A stretch of DNA of 64,000 nt from Chromatiaceae bacterium (GTDB lineage Bacteria; Pseudomonadota; Gammaproteobacteria; Chromatiales; Chromatiaceae): assembly GCA_026984455.1 (NCBI GenBank), contig JALSSC010000008.1, positions 20,886 to 84,885 on the forward strand, written 5' to 3'. The translations under genes were made by a program, and so were the position numbers. Below the pieces are notes generated by a model. That model did not search any database, was not told where the DNA came from, and saw only the letters and a program-made list of their open reading frames with translations. Positions 35,611-46,029 of the stretch are shown here, piece by piece (the first letter of the stretch is position 1; each line of letters opens with the position of its first letter).

Positions 35611-37116
35611 ATGAAATGGGCAATCCTGTTCTTGTTCTTCGGCCTGTGCCCGGCCCTGGCGGATGAGGTACGACCGCCCGCGGTGGCCGGCTCCTGGTAC
35701 CCCGGCGATGCCGAGACCCTGGCCGATTACGTCGACGGCCTGCTCGACGCCGCCCCGGCGGCTGCGCGCGGGGCGCGCCCGCCGCGCGCCCTGATCCTGC
35801 CCCACGCCGGCTATCCCTTCAGCGGCGCCACCGCCGCCGCCGGCGTCGCCCGGGTGCGCGGCGCCGCCTTCGAGCGGGTGATCCTCCTGGGCCCCGCCCA
35901 CAGAGTGGGCTTCCACGGGCTGTCCATCGCCCGGGTGAAGGCCTACGCCACCCCGTTGGGCCAGATCCCGCTCGATCTGCAGGCGGTGGCGCGCCTGCGC
36001 CGGGACCCGCTGGTCACCCGCGTGCCCGAGGCCCACGCCCGCGAGCACAGCCTGGAGATGGAACTGCCCCTGCTGCAACGGGCCCTGAAACCGGGCTGGC
36101 GGCTGGTCCCCATCCTGGTGGGCCGCTTAGAAGGCGGCGAATACGCACAGGCCGCCGACCTCCTGCGCCCCCTGTGGGACGCACACACCCTGGTGGTGGT
36201 CTCCAGCGACTTCACCCATTTCGGCTGGCGTTACCGCTACCAGCCCTTCCCATACGACGCCACCCGCCTGAAGGCCCTGGACACGGGCGCCTTCGCCGCC
36301 ATCGAGGCCGGTGACGCTCAGGCCTTTCTCGACTACCAGGCGCGCACCGGCGACACCATCTGCGGCTACCGGCCCATCGCCATCCTGCTGCATCTGCTCC
36401 CCCCCGGGAGCCGGATCGAACGCCTGGCCTATACCACCTCGGCCGAGGTCACCGGCGAGACCGGCAACAGCGTCAGCTACGCGGCCTTCGCGCTCTGGCC
36501 GGCGGCGAAGGCGGACCCGCACGGCACGCCTCCACGCCTCGGCGAGGCCGATCTGCGACGCCTGCATCGCCTGGCCGAACTGGCCGTCACCCTCGCCGTG
36601 CATCCCGGCGACGAGGGCCTGAAACGGCGCCTGGAGGCCGAGCGGGCGGCCCTGCCGGAACGCCTGAAGCAGTCGGCCGGGGCCTTCGTCACCCTGAAGC
36701 GTCAGGGGCGCCTGCGCGGTTGTATCGGCACCATCCGGCCGATACTGCCCCTCGACGAGGCCGTGGTGGAGAACGCCCGCCATGCGGCCCTGCACGACCC
36801 CCGTTTCCTGCCCCTGGACGGGCGCGAACTCCAGGGCCTCGACCTGGAGGTGAGCGTCCTCACCCCCCCGCGCCCCATCCCCTCGTGGCAGGCATTCCGT
36901 CCCGGGAAGGACGGCATCGTCCTGGAGCTGGACGGCCGGCGGGCGGTCTTCCTGCCGGAGGTGGCCAGCGAGCAGGGCTGGAACCGCCGACAGACCCTCA
37001 CCCACCTGGCGCGCAAGGCCGGCCTGCCGGGCGATGCCTGGCGCTCGCCCCGGGCGCGCTTCTGGGTCTTCCAGACCCAGATCTATGCGGCCCCCTACCA
37101 GCGGCCCGCACCCTGA
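35611..37116 (+). CDS. Memo-like plus AMMECR1-like fusion with signal peptide
   Basis: The 501-residue protein fuses the AmmeMemoRadiSam system B (Memo) domain, about 22-295, to an A (AMMECR1) domain, about 310-490. Memo features include [41 protein letters not shown] and the cysteine in TICGYRPI; histidines and a cysteine at such positions bind metal in homologues. The AMMECR1 signature [11 protein letters not shown] is intact. The first 18 residues ([19 protein letters not shown]) form a clear signal peptide with an ALA-DE cleavage site, so the protein looks exported. No radical-SAM partner lies nearby. It converges on the DUF3108 gene with 15 bases between. Confidence 0.85.
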   Translation: MKWAILFLFFGLCPALADEVRPPAVAGSWYPGDAETLADYVDGLLDAAPAAARGARPPRALILPHAGYPFSGATAAAGVARVRGAAFERVILLGPAHRVGFHGLSIARVKAYATPLGQIPLDLQAVARLRRDPLVTRVPEAHAREHSLEMELPLLQRALKPGWRLVPILVGRLEGGEYAQAADLLRPLWDAHTLVVVSSDFTHFGWRYRYQPFPYDATRLKALDTGAFAAIEAGDAQAFLDYQARTGDTICGYRPIAILLHLLPPGSRIERLAYTTSAEVTGETGNSVSYAAFALWPAAKADPHGTPPRLGEADLRRLHRLAELAVTLAVHPGDEGLKRRLEAERAALPERLKQSAGAFVTLKRQGRLRGCIGTIRPILPLDEAVVENARHAALHDPRFLPLDGRELQGLDLEVSVLTPPRPIPSWQAFRPGKDGIVLELDGRRAVFLPEVASEQGWNRRQTLTHLARKAGLPGDAWRSPRARFWVFQTQIYAAPYQRPAP

Positions 37117-37131
37117 GCCGGGGCGCTCCGC

Positions 37132-37854
37132 TCAGTCTGCAACGGCGGCGTCCGGCCCGATCAGCTCCATCCGCCACAGATGCCCGCCGTAGCGGCGCTC
37201 GATCCGCACCGGCAGCCAGCCCCGCGCCGGGGAGAACCACAGGCGGTAATCGGTCCCGCCGGCATCCTTCGAACGACGCACCCGCACGCGCCGCTCCGTG
37301 CCCTCGCCCTCGACGGCGTCGATCTCATAGGCATAGGTCTTGATGCGCCCGCCATCGGCCACCGGGTAACTCACCAGCGGCCCGCCGACCGGCAGGGGCC
37401 GGGTCCGCGCCAGGTCCAGGCTCAGCGCCCATTGCTGAACCAGCTTGTCGAGGGTGCCCGGGGGCAGGCGCGCCGACCAGCCGCCTCCGTCGCCGCTCAC
37501 CCGCAGGCGCCCCTCTTCCCAGTCGAAGCGGATCTCCAGGGCGCGCGGGGCCCCGCCGTGGCGGTGGTAGCTGTAGTACCGGGGCCGCGGCCGCCCCTCC
37601 ACCAGGTCACCCTCGCTGACCTCTTCGACGAGGTCGTCCCGCCACAGGCCGGTGAGGGCGTTGGGCCGGGTGAAGGCGCTGTAACGGTAGCCATCCTGGG
37701 GCAGGCGTTCCAGGCGCACCCGGGTCTCGCCCACCGGCAGGCCGTCACGGCTGAGGCGGTAATGGGCCTCGAAGGGCCGCAAAGCGGCGCCCGGGGCGCC
37801 GCACCAGAGGAGCCATGCCAGGAGGACGCAACACCACCGCCGCCCCGCCCCCAT
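37132..37854 (-). CDS. DUF3108 exported protein
   Basis: The 240-residue protein has a signal peptide (WCCVLLAWLLWCGAPGAA, about 7-24) and a beta-rich body with RPFEAHYRLSRDGLPVGETRVRLE, typical of DUF3108 proteins predicted to be periplasmic. The gene starts four bases after the purN stop; the purM-purN-DUF3108 order is common in gammaproteobacteria, though why is not known. Function is unknown. Confidence 0.83.
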   Translation of the reverse strand: MGAGRRWCCVLLAWLLWCGAPGAALRPFEAHYRLSRDGLPVGETRVRLERLPQDGYRYSAFTRPNALTGLWRDDLVEEVSEGDLVEGRPRPRYYSYHRHGGAPRALEIRFDWEEGRLRVSGDGGGWSARLPPGTLDKLVQQWALSLDLARTRPLPVGGPLVSYPVADGGRIKTYAYEIDAVEGEGTERRVRVRRSKDAGGTDYRLWFSPARGWLPVRIERRYGGHLWRMELIGPDAAVAD

Positions 37855-37858
37855 GGTC

Positions 37859-38518
37859 TCACGCCCGCGGCGCGCCGGGCCGCCAGACCACGGGTTCGGC
37901 GAGGAGGCCGCCGTCCAGACGCACCCCTTCGGTCTCCAGGGAGAGGCGGCGTTCGGCGAACCAGCGCACCACCTGGGGATAGATGCGGTGTTCCTCGGTC
38001 AACACCCGTGCGGCGAGGGTCTCGGCATCGTCGTCCGCCCGCACCGGGACCCGTACCTGGAGGATCAGGGGGCCGCCGTCCAACTCCTCGGTGACGAAGT
38101 GGACGCTGGCCCCGTGCACGGTATCGCCCGCCGCCAGCACCCGGGCATGGGTGTGCAGGCCACGGTAGCGCGGCAGCAGGGAGGGGTGGATGTTGAGCAG
38201 GCGCCCCTGGTAATGGGCGACGAACGCCGGCGTGAGGATGCGCATGAACCCGGCCAGGGCCACCAGGCCCGGACGGTGGCGGTCGATCCGTTCCATCAGC
38301 GCCCGGTCATAGGCCGCGCGATCGCTGAAGGCGGAGTGCTCCAGGACCTCGGCGGGGATGCCGGCGGCGCGCGCCCGCTCCAGGCCGAAGGCCCCGGCCT
38401 CGTTGGAGATCACCGCCACCACCTCGGCCGGAAGGCCTTGGGCGCAGGCATCCATCAGGGCCTGGAGGTTGCTGCCGCCCCCGGAAATCAGCACCACCAG
38501 GCGCAGAGGGGGTCTCAT
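37859..38518 (-). CDS. purN: phosphoribosylglycinamide formyltransferase
   Basis: PurN transfers a formyl group from 10-formyl-THF to GAR in purine synthesis. The 219-residue product has [16 protein letters not shown] at the start, the catalytic asparagine/histidine region [14 protein letters not shown] and the aspartate in [13 protein letters not shown]. The start ATG overlaps the purM stop by four bases (ATGA), so purM and purN are coupled. Confidence 0.96.
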   Translation of the reverse strand: MRPPLRLVVLISGGGSNLQALMDACAQGLPAEVVAVISNEAGAFGLERARAAGIPAEVLEHSAFSDRAAYDRALMERIDRHRPGLVALAGFMRILTPAFVAHYQGRLLNIHPSLLPRYRGLHTHARVLAAGDTVHGASVHFVTEELDGGPLILQVRVPVRADDDAETLAARVLTEEHRIYPQVVRWFAERRLSLETEGVRLDGGLLAEPVVWRPGAPRA

Positions 38519-39570
38519 GCGCCCCCCGCGCCGACGAAGCGCACCCCGGGCCCGCCCTCCGCGGCCACCACGCGGCCCAGGCGCCAGGCCGTCTCACCGG
38601 CGGCCTCCAGGCGTTGCAAGGCCTGCCCCACGCGCGCCTCGGGCAACAGCGCCACCATCCCCACACCGCAATTGAAGGTGCGCAGCATCTCCTCCCGCGG
38701 GACCCGCCCCTGGTCCTGCAACCAGCGGAACACCGCGGGCCAGGTCCAGGAGGCCAGGTCCACCTCGGCCATGGTCCCTGCGGGGAGCACCCGCGGCAGG
38801 TTGTCGGTGAGGCCACCGCCGGTGATGTGGGCCAGGGCATGGATCTCCAGGGCGGGGATCAGCGGTTGCAGGGACCGGCAATAGATACGGGTGGGGGCGA
38901 GCAGGGCCTCGCCCAGGGTGGCGCCCTCCAGGTCCAGGTCCAGGGGCTCGCCCGCGCGTTCGAGGATCTTGCGGATCAGGGAATAGCCGTTGGAATGGGG
39001 GCCGGAAGAGGCGATACCGATCAGGGCGTCCCCGGCCCGCACCCGCTCGGGACCGAGCAGGGCCGAGCGCTCCGCGATGCCCACCGCGAACCCGGCGAGG
39101 TCGTATTCCCCCTCGGCATACATCCCCGGCATCTCCGCCGTCTCGCCCCCGGTGAGGGCGCAGCCGGCCCGGCGGCAGCCCTCGGCGATGCCCCTCACCA
39201 CCGCCTCCCCCACCTCCAGTTGCAAGCGTCCGGTGGCGAAGTAGTCGAGGAAGAACAGGGGCTCGGCGCCGGTCACGAGGATGTCGTTGACACACATGGC
39301 CACCAGATCGATGCCCAGGGTGTCGTGGCGCTGGAGGCGCCAGGCCAGTTTGAGCTTGGTGCCCACGCCGTCGGTCCCCGACACCAGCACGGGCTCCCGG
39401 TAACGGTCCAGGGGCACTTCGAACAGGGCGCCGAAACCGCCCAGGCCGGTGAGCACCCCCGGGCGGAAGGTGCTGCGGGCCAAAGGCGCGATGCGCTCCA
39501 CCAGAGAGACCCCGGCATCGATATCGACACCGGCGTCACGATAGCTCAGGGGGCGTTCGGATGAGGTCAA
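38515..39570 (-). CDS. purM: phosphoribosylformylglycinamidine cyclo-ligase
   Basis: PurM closes the imidazole ring to make AIR using ATP. The 351-residue product has [12 protein letters not shown] at the start, [27 protein letters not shown] and [16 protein letters not shown], all standard. The start is taken as the TTG at 39570, giving the family length. A GGAG ribosome-binding site lies eight bases before it, and the in-frame ATG codons upstream would add over 50 unrelated residues. Confidence 0.93.
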   Translation of the reverse strand: MTSSERPLSYRDAGVDIDAGVSLVERIAPLARSTFRPGVLTGLGGFGALFEVPLDRYREPVLVSGTDGVGTKLKLAWRLQRHDTLGIDLVAMCVNDILVTGAEPLFFLDYFATGRLQLEVGEAVVRGIAEGCRRAGCALTGGETAEMPGMYAEGEYDLAGFAVGIAERSALLGPERVRAGDALIGIASSGPHSNGYSLIRKILERAGEPLDLDLEGATLGEALLAPTRIYCRSLQPLIPALEIHALAHITGGGLTDNLPRVLPAGTMAEVDLASWTWPAVFRWLQDQGRVPREEMLRTFNCGVGMVALLPEARVGQALQRLEAAGETAWRLGRVVAAEGGPGVRFVGAGGA

Positions 39571-39740
39571 TGCACAGGCTCCGAGGCAGTGGGGAAGGAT
39601 CAATCTTACCAAACCGGAGATGCCATACCCGCCGCATGTGGTTTTTCCATCCTTCGGTCCGCCAACGGCTGCGGCGCCGCCTCCGATCCAGGCGACCAGG
39701 TTGCCGAAAAGCCCAGCGCACCGGGTGTATCGCATTGGAC

Positions 39741-39766
39741 AGAAAAGCCCACCCCTGGGTTTTTCC
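39741..39766 (+). promoter_or_regulatory. T-tailed hairpin in the ampG leader region
   Basis: On the plus strand AAAAGCCCA and TGGGTTTTT can pair (nine base pairs with one G.U) around a CCCC loop, and the run of Ts forms the end. This has the shape of an intrinsic terminator. It sits upstream of the putative ampG -10 hexamer TATACT (39774-39779), so it could stop transcription entering from upstream rather than attenuate ampG itself. The remainder of this 236-base purM/ampG gap shows no gene. Confidence 0.35.
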
Positions 39767-39806
39767 GCCGCTATATACTCTGTCACCTTTCATCCCTGGA
39801 AACGCC

Positions 39807-41075
39807 ATGCCCCCCAGCGCCACCCGCCCCCGCCACCCCTGGCGTGAGATCCTGCGCATCCTGGTGAGCGCGCGCATGTGGATCACCCTGGCCCTGGGCT
39901 TCTCCAGCGGTCTGCCCCTGTTGCTCACGGGCTCGGTGCTCCAGGCCTGGATGCAGCAGGAACGCCTGGATCTCGGGACCATCGGCCTGTTCGCCCTGGT
40001 GGGGCTGCCCTACACCCTCAAGTTCCTGTGGGCGCCGATCCTGGACCGCTACACCTGGCCGGTGCTGGGGCGCCGCCGCGGCTGGCTGCTGGCGGCCCAG
40101 GGCGGGCTGATCCTGGCCCTCACGACCCTGGCCTTCTCCCGGCCCGCACAGGCACCGATGGGCCTGGCCCTGGCCGCCCTGGCGGTGTCCTTCTTCTCCG
40201 CCAGCCAGGACATCGTGGTGGACGCCTACCGGCGCGAGGCCCTGGCCGACGACGAGCTAGGGCTGGGGGCCTCCCTGTACGTGAACGGCTACCGCGTGGG
40301 GATGCTCCTGGCCTCGGGCGGCGGCCTGATCCTGGCCGACTTCATCCCCTTCCGCGGGGTCTATCTGCTGATGGCCGGGTTCATGCTCATGGGTGTGCTC
40401 ACCACCCTGGCCGCGCCCGAACCGAAACCCTCGGCCGGCCGCCCGCAGACCCTGCTGGAGGCGGTGTGGCACCCCTTCGTGGACTACTTCCGCCGCCGCG
40501 ACGCCCTCGCCATCCTGGCCTTCATCCTCCTCTACAAGATCGGCGACACCATGGCCAGTCACCTGAGCACGGTCTTCTATCTGGACCTGGGCTTCAGCAA
40601 GACGGAGATCGGCACGGTGGTGAAGCTGTTCGGCTTCTGGGCGGTGCTCGGGGGCGGCTTCCTCGGCGGCCTGTGGATATTGCGTCTGGGGATCCAGCGG
40701 GCCCTGCTCTGGTTCGGGGTCTTGCAGGGGGTGTCCACCGCCGGCTTCGCCGTCCTCGCCCTGCTCGGCGACAACCTGCCCGGACTGGCCGCGGTGGTGG
40801 CCTTCGAGAACCTCACCGGGGGCATGGGCACGGCGGCCTTCGTGGCCTTCATGGCGGCCCTCACCAACAGACGCTTCACCGCCACCCAGTATGCCCTGCT
40901 GTCCAGTTTCATGGGGGTGCCGCGGGTGATCCTGGCGGCCCCCACCGGCTACCTGGCCGAGGCCAGCGGCTGGCCCGGCTTCTTTCTGATCTGCGCGCTG
41001 CTGGCCTTGCCCGGCCTGGTCCTGTTACGCTGGTTGCAGGGCCGCGGGCTCACTGACGGGGAATCGATACCATGA
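39807..41075 (+). CDS. ampG: AmpG-like MFS transporter (muropeptide permease family)
   Basis: The 422-residue protein has twelve hydrophobic segments. The N-terminal signature GFSSGLPLLLTGSVLQAWM and LKFLWAPILDRYTWPVLGRRRGWL match AmpG, which imports anhydromuropeptides for cell-wall recycling; SASQDIVVDAYRREAL is another family block. I use the ATG at 39807 because the upstream frame is antisense to purM. It is divergent from purM and overlaps the next gene by four bases. Confidence 0.87.
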   Translation: MPPSATRPRHPWREILRILVSARMWITLALGFSSGLPLLLTGSVLQAWMQQERLDLGTIGLFALVGLPYTLKFLWAPILDRYTWPVLGRRRGWLLAAQGGLILALTTLAFSRPAQAPMGLALAALAVSFFSASQDIVVDAYRREALADDELGLGASLYVNGYRVGMLLASGGGLILADFIPFRGVYLLMAGFMLMGVLTTLAAPEPKPSAGRPQTLLEAVWHPFVDYFRRRDALAILAFILLYKIGDTMASHLSTVFYLDLGFSKTEIGTVVKLFGFWAVLGGGFLGGLWILRLGIQRALLWFGVLQGVSTAGFAVLALLGDNLPGLAAVVAFENLTGGMGTAAFVAFMAALTNRRFTATQYALLSSFMGVPRVILAAPTGYLAEASGWPGFFLICALLALPGLVLLRWLQGRGLTDGESIP

Positions 41076-41758
41076 TGGAGATCCAATGGGCCGCGGCCCT
41101 GGTGGTGGGACTGCTCGGCGGGGTGCACTGCGTGGGCATGTGCGGTGGCATCGTCAGCGCCCTGACCTTCGGACTGCCCGCGGAACGGCGCGCCAGCCTG
41201 GCGCGCATGTTGCCCCTGGTCCTGGCCTACAACCTGGGGCGTATCCTCAGCTACGGCCTGGCCGGGGCCGTCGCCGGCGGCTTCGGCTACCTCCTGGCCG
41301 AATCGCTGCCGTTGTGGCAGGCGCAACGGGTGCTCTACGGGTTGGCGGGCCTGTTCATGGTCCTCATGGGGCTCTACCTGGGCGGCTGGTGGGCCCTGCT
41401 GGGCCGCCTGGAGCGCCTCGGCGGACGCCTCTGGTCGCGCCTGGAGCCCCTGGGCCGACGCCTGCTGCCGGTGAGTTCGCCCCCCCGCGCCCTGGTGCTG
41501 GGCCTGGTGTGGGGTTGGATACCCTGCGGCCTGGTCTACAGCACCCTGGTCTGGGCGTTGTCCTCGGGCGGGGCCTGGCAGGGGGCGGCCCTGATGCTGG
41601 CCTTCGGCCTCGGCACCCTCCCCAATCTGCTGGGGATGAGCTTCCTGGTGGGCGGCCTGGCGCGCTGGTCACGGCAGCCCTGGGTCCGCCGCCTCGCCGG
41701 CGGCCTGGTGACCGCCTTCGGGCTCTGGACCCTGTGGCAGGCCCTGGCGCCCGCCTGA
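41072..41758 (+). CDS. TauE/SafE- or DsbD_2-like membrane protein
   Basis: The 228-residue protein has about six transmembrane segments. The first contains GGVHCVGMCGGIVSAL, and the fourth GWIPCGLVYSTLVWA. This pair of cysteine-bearing helices marks the DsbD_2/'sulfite exporter TauE/SafE' family often found near cytochrome-oxidase or copper-handling genes. The cysteines could move reducing equivalents or metals; the substrate is unknown. The start overlaps the ampG-like stop (ATGATGG, either ATG possible) and mobA follows after four bases. Confidence 0.75.
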   Translation: MMEIQWAAALVVGLLGGVHCVGMCGGIVSALTFGLPAERRASLARMLPLVLAYNLGRILSYGLAGAVAGGFGYLLAESLPLWQAQRVLYGLAGLFMVLMGLYLGGWWALLGRLERLGGRLWSRLEPLGRRLLPVSSPPRALVLGLVWGWIPCGLVYSTLVWALSSGGAWQGAALMLAFGLGTLPNLLGMSFLVGGLARWSRQPWVRRLAGGLVTAFGLWTLWQALAPA

Positions 41759-41762
41759 GCCC

Positions 41763-42389
41763 GTGGGCACCCCGGAATCGTGGAGATCCCGCCGCCTCAC
41801 CGGCGTCATCCTGGCGGGCGGCAGGGGACGGCGCATGGGCGGCCGGGACAAGGGCCTGCTGGAGGTCGGCCAGCGCCCTCTGGTGGCCCGGGTGATCGAC
41901 CGCGTGCGCCCACAGGTGGGGGACCTGCTGATCAGCGCCAACCGCCACCTGGAACGTTACCGGGCCCTGGGCTTCCCGGTGGTGGAGGATCGCGTGGGCG
42001 CATTCCTCGGCCCCCTGGCCGGGCTGGCCGCTGCCCTGCAGGCCGTCCGCACCCCGTTCCTGCTCAGCGTGCCCTGCGACTCACCCTGTCTCCCCCTGGA
42101 CCTGGCCTCCAGGCTCTTGCAGGCCCTCAACGCGGCCGATGCGGAGGTGGCCGCGGCCCACGACGGCGAGCGGACGCATCCCGTCTTCGCCCTGCTCAGG
42201 CGCGACCTGCGGCCCGACCTACTGGACTATATCGAGCATGGCGGTCGCGGTCTGGGTGCCTGGTACCGGCAGCGGCGCCTGGCCCTGGCGGACTTCTCCG
42301 ACCGGCCCGAGGCCTTTCTCAACCTCAACACGCCGCAGGACTGGGCCGCCTGGCAAGGGGGCCTCAGACCGGATTCGGGATGTCGATGA
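41763..42389 (+). CDS. mobA: molybdenum cofactor guanylyltransferase
   Basis: MobA adds GMP to molybdopterin, making the MGD cofactor of DMSO-reductase-type enzymes. The 208-residue product has the nucleotide-binding block VILAGGRGRRMGGRDKGLLE (about 15-34), VVEDRVGAFLGPLAGL, SVPCDSPCLPLDL and the late FLNLNTPQDW. It starts with GTG, four bases after the preceding stop. Its last 26 bases overlap the convergent nif3-like gene. Its presence implies Mo-bis-MGD enzymes elsewhere in the genome. Confidence 0.93.
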   Translation: MGTPESWRSRRLTGVILAGGRGRRMGGRDKGLLEVGQRPLVARVIDRVRPQVGDLLISANRHLERYRALGFPVVEDRVGAFLGPLAGLAAALQAVRTPFLLSVPCDSPCLPLDLASRLLQALNAADAEVAAAHDGERTHPVFALLRRDLRPDLLDYIEHGGRGLGAWYRQRRLALADFSDRPEAFLNLNTPQDWAAWQGGLRPDSGCR

Positions 42390-43116
42390 ACCGCCACTCC
42401 AGGCCGAAGCGCACGGCCAGGTGCGCCCCCAGGGCCTCGACCCCGCCGCGTTCGGTGGCGTGATGTCCCGCGGCCAGGTAGTGGATGCCCAACTCCCGCG
42501 CCAGATGGGTGGTCTGCTCGGAGACCTCGCCACTGAGGAAGGCATCGACCCCCAGGGCCGCCGCCTGTTCGATGTAGCCCTGGGCGGCGCCGCTGCACCA
42601 GGCGATGCGGGTCAGCGGCCGCCCGTGCCCCGGGATGACCAATGGCTCGTGCCCGAGCCGTTGCGCCACCTGCTCCGCAAAGGCATCCAATGGCAGGGGC
42701 CGGGGCAGGCGCCCCTGCCAGACGAGGCCCTCGCCGGCCTCGCTGGGAGAGGCGTCGAGCAACCCCAGGGCCTCGCCCAGACGGCGGTTGTTGCCCAGTT
42801 CCGGATGGGCGTCCAGGGGCAGGTGGTAGGCCAGCAGGCCGATGCCGTTGCCCATCAGGGCGGCGGCGCGCCGCCCCTTGAGGCCGCGCAGGGGGGCTGG
42901 CTCCCCCTTCCAGAACCAGCCGTGGTGCACCAGCAGGAGATCGGCCCCGGCCTCCACCGCGGCATCCACCAGGGCCTGGCAGGCGGTCACCCCGCCCACC
43001 AGCCGGGACACCTCGGCGCGGCCTTCCACCTGGATGCCATTGGGGCAATAATCACTGAAGCGGGAGGCCTCCAGGAGGCTGTCGCAGTAGGCCTCGATCT
43101 CGAACAGGTCCGCCAT
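42364..43116 (-). CDS. Nif3-like dinuclear metal centre protein (YbgI family)
   Basis: The 250-residue protein belongs to the Nif3/YbgI family, toroidal hexamers with a two-metal site and no settled role. Metal ligands are visible: LLVHHGWFW (about 61-69), YHLPLDAHPELGNN (about 96-109) and the late AGHHATERGGVEAL. It is divergent from the degS-like gene (124 bases), an order also found in Pseudomonas, and converges with mobA over a 26-base overlap. Confidence 0.9.
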   Translation of the reverse strand: MADLFEIEAYCDSLLEASRFSDYCPNGIQVEGRAEVSRLVGGVTACQALVDAAVEAGADLLLVHHGWFWKGEPAPLRGLKGRRAAALMGNGIGLLAYHLPLDAHPELGNNRRLGEALGLLDASPSEAGEGLVWQGRLPRPLPLDAFAEQVAQRLGHEPLVIPGHGRPLTRIAWCSGAAQGYIEQAAALGVDAFLSGEVSEQTTHLARELGIHYLAAGHHATERGGVEALGAHLAVRFGLEWRFIDIPNPV

Positions 43117-43240
43117 GGCTCCTCTCTCCGTACCGGGGGAAGGTTCAGGATGACAAATCGGAGGGGGAAAGAGAAGGTGCGAGGGATATGTCCAAGCCGC
43201 TGATCCAAGCCCAGCATCCCAGACAAAGCTGAACCCGAAT

Positions 43241-44362
<1,122 letters not shown>

Positions 44363-44373
44363 GATCCAGGCCT

Positions 44374-45456
44374 TCAGGCCCTCCCGAGCAGGCGTGCGAT
44401 CTCGCCGCGCAACGGCCCGATGGCCGGTTCCAGCTTGCGGCGCATGAGGCTGCCGATGGCCGTGGAGTCGCGCAGAAGGGGACGCAGGATGCCGTAACCC
44501 ACCCCGGAGAGGATGCGCAGGCCGCGCAGTTCCGCGCGCGCCTCGGGGGTCTCCCCGAGCCCGTCCGTCGTCAGAGAGGCCACCCAGGCATCGGCCTCCG
44601 CCGCCAGGTCCGGGTAGGCCAGATCCGGATCGCCCTCGGGCCGCAAGGACGAGAAGCGCTCCCGGGTACACTCCAGGGCCGCGAAGACCACGTCCTGGGT
44701 GGGGGGCTTGGCGAGGATGGCGTCGAGACAGGACAACCAATTCTGCCCCGCCGCCGAACGTGTCCGCGCCCACGCCCGGGCAACCGGGTCGTCCCGGCCA
44801 CCCAGGTCGATGGGCCGCCCCGCCCGGCCGGCGGGAATGGCATCGGGACGCCCGGCGAGAAACCCCACCAGGTAGGCCGGCTTGCGTCCCGCCTTCTTCC
44901 ATAGGGCAACGACCTCCTCATCGGACAGCAGGCCCGGTTGGAGCATCGCCCGGACCGATTCCATCATGGCCTCGGTCTCGGCCTCGAAGGGCAGGTAGTC
45001 CAGCAGATAACGGGCCAACACCGGCCCCATCGTGCCCCGGGCGACCCGGGGATTGGCCAGCATGTGGCGGGCATTGGCGGGGTCCTCCATCGCCCACCAG
45101 GCCCGCCGCGCCGTCTCGTCGTCGAGCCCCGGGGCGCACACCGCGGCCACCACGGCCTCGGGCTCGCCCAGGAGCAGGAGCTGTTGCAGGCTCTGGTCGC
45201 GCATCTGGCCCATGCGTGTCCAGCGCCGGATATAGACCGGGTATCCACCGGGGGAACCCAGGACCTGACCGGAGATCAGCTCGCGCACCAAGCGCAGGTA
45301 ACGCTCGGGCGAACCCTGGGGGTGCAGATCCAGTGAGGCCTCGCCCCGGTCCGACAGGGCGTGGACGCGCATCCGGGATTCGTCGATACGGATGGCGAGG
45401 GGCTTGCTCGCAAGCAGGACGTTGAGGCGCAGGCGGTCTTCGGGCGTGAGTTCCAT
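44374..45456 (-). CDS. dsrS: DsrS-like cytoplasmic protein of sulfur oxidisers
   Basis: The 360-residue soluble protein opens with LRLNVLLASKPLAIRIDESR and has VLGSPGGYPVYIRRWTRMGQ (about 88-107) and ARRAWWAMED, blocks I recall from DsrS of Allochromatium vinosum and relatives. DsrS has no known enzymatic motif; in A. vinosum the gene ends the dsr operon and loss affects sulfur oxidation through regulation of dsr expression. The assignment is from memory, so moderately sure. It lies 111 bases after the dsrR-like gene on the same strand, in the dsrR-dsrS order. Confidence 0.72.
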   Translation of the reverse strand: MELTPEDRLRLNVLLASKPLAIRIDESRMRVHALSDRGEASLDLHPQGSPERYLRLVRELISGQVLGSPGGYPVYIRRWTRMGQMRDQSLQQLLLLGEPEAVVAAVCAPGLDDETARRAWWAMEDPANARHMLANPRVARGTMGPVLARYLLDYLPFEAETEAMMESVRAMLQPGLLSDEEVVALWKKAGRKPAYLVGFLAGRPDAIPAGRAGRPIDLGGRDDPVARAWARTRSAAGQNWLSCLDAILAKPPTQDVVFAALECTRERFSSLRPEGDPDLAYPDLAAEADAWVASLTTDGLGETPEARAELRGLRILSGVGYGILRPLLRDSTAIGSLMRRKLEPAIGPLRGEIARLLGRA

Positions 45457-45567
45457 GGGCTCACGGCCTCCATACCAGACCGCGGCATGGCAAGGACAGA
45501 GAAGCGCCCCCCGGGAAGCGAAGGATGAGGATCTTCACACGCAACGGGATCTATCCGCGTCCGGCGC

Positions 45568-45879
45568 TCAGGCCGAAGGGGGGCGGTAGTTGGCGTCCTT
45601 GGGGTTCTGAAAGACGAACTGCCGATCCCCCTCGTCCAACTGCACGAAATCCATGACGGTCTCGTCCAGCAGGGGCACATATTCGGGCAGCATGACGATG
45701 GTCACGCCCTCGGACTGAATATCGATATCGTCTTCCTTCTTCTCGTCGAAACCCATCTTGTATTCGAAGGTGCCGTCGGGCAGCCGGCGCGCCGCCAGAC
45801 GCAGGGCCATGCCCTCGGCACCGCTCTGGGCGGCCGCCTTACGCACCTGATCGGCCGCGGCCTCGGTAAGTCTGAACAT
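45568..45879 (-). CDS. dsrR: DsrR-like A-type carrier homologue without cysteines
   Basis: The 103-residue protein starts like an IscA-family (A-type Fe-S carrier) protein, MFRLTEAAADQVRKAA, and keeps GMALRLAARRLPDG, but contains no cysteine at all, so it cannot bind an Fe-S cluster as IscA does. This is the described feature of DsrR, an IscA-like protein of the sulfur-oxidising dsr system that acts on dsr expression. It is followed by dsrS. A TATACT hexamer on the minus strand near 45969 could be its -10 element. The core dsrAB genes are not in the window. Confidence 0.73.
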   Translation of the reverse strand: MFRLTEAAADQVRKAAAQSGAEGMALRLAARRLPDGTFEYKMGFDEKKEDDIDIQSEGVTIVMLPEYVPLLDETVMDFVQLDEGDRQFVFQNPKDANYRPPSA

Positions 45880-46003
45880 AGGTCTGAGTCCCGATAGTGG
45901 TTTGGGTCGGTGATGGATCCCTGGGGCGGATCCGGGGCAGCCCGTCGTCCCCGACAGGAAAGGGGGGAGTATACCCGCCCCACAGGAAATTTCCGATCAC
46001 TCC

Positions 46004-46027
46004 CCGGGATCGCCGGCCCGATCCCGG
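46004..46027. terminator. hairpin just after the PII-like gene
   Basis: CCGGGATCG (46004-46012) and its complement (46019-46027) form a perfect nine-base stem around a six-base loop, immediately beyond the stop of the PII-like gene (minus strand). No T-run follows. It may separate that gene from dsrR. Confidence 0.45.
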
Positions 46028-46029
46028 CC

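Noticed and set aside
45966..45995. A stretch GTATACCCGCCCCACAGG resembling one end of the palindromic repeat
   Set aside because: Only one arm, with mismatches, is present and no inner arms follow; a -10 element of dsrR (TATACT on the minus strand) explains the core equally well.
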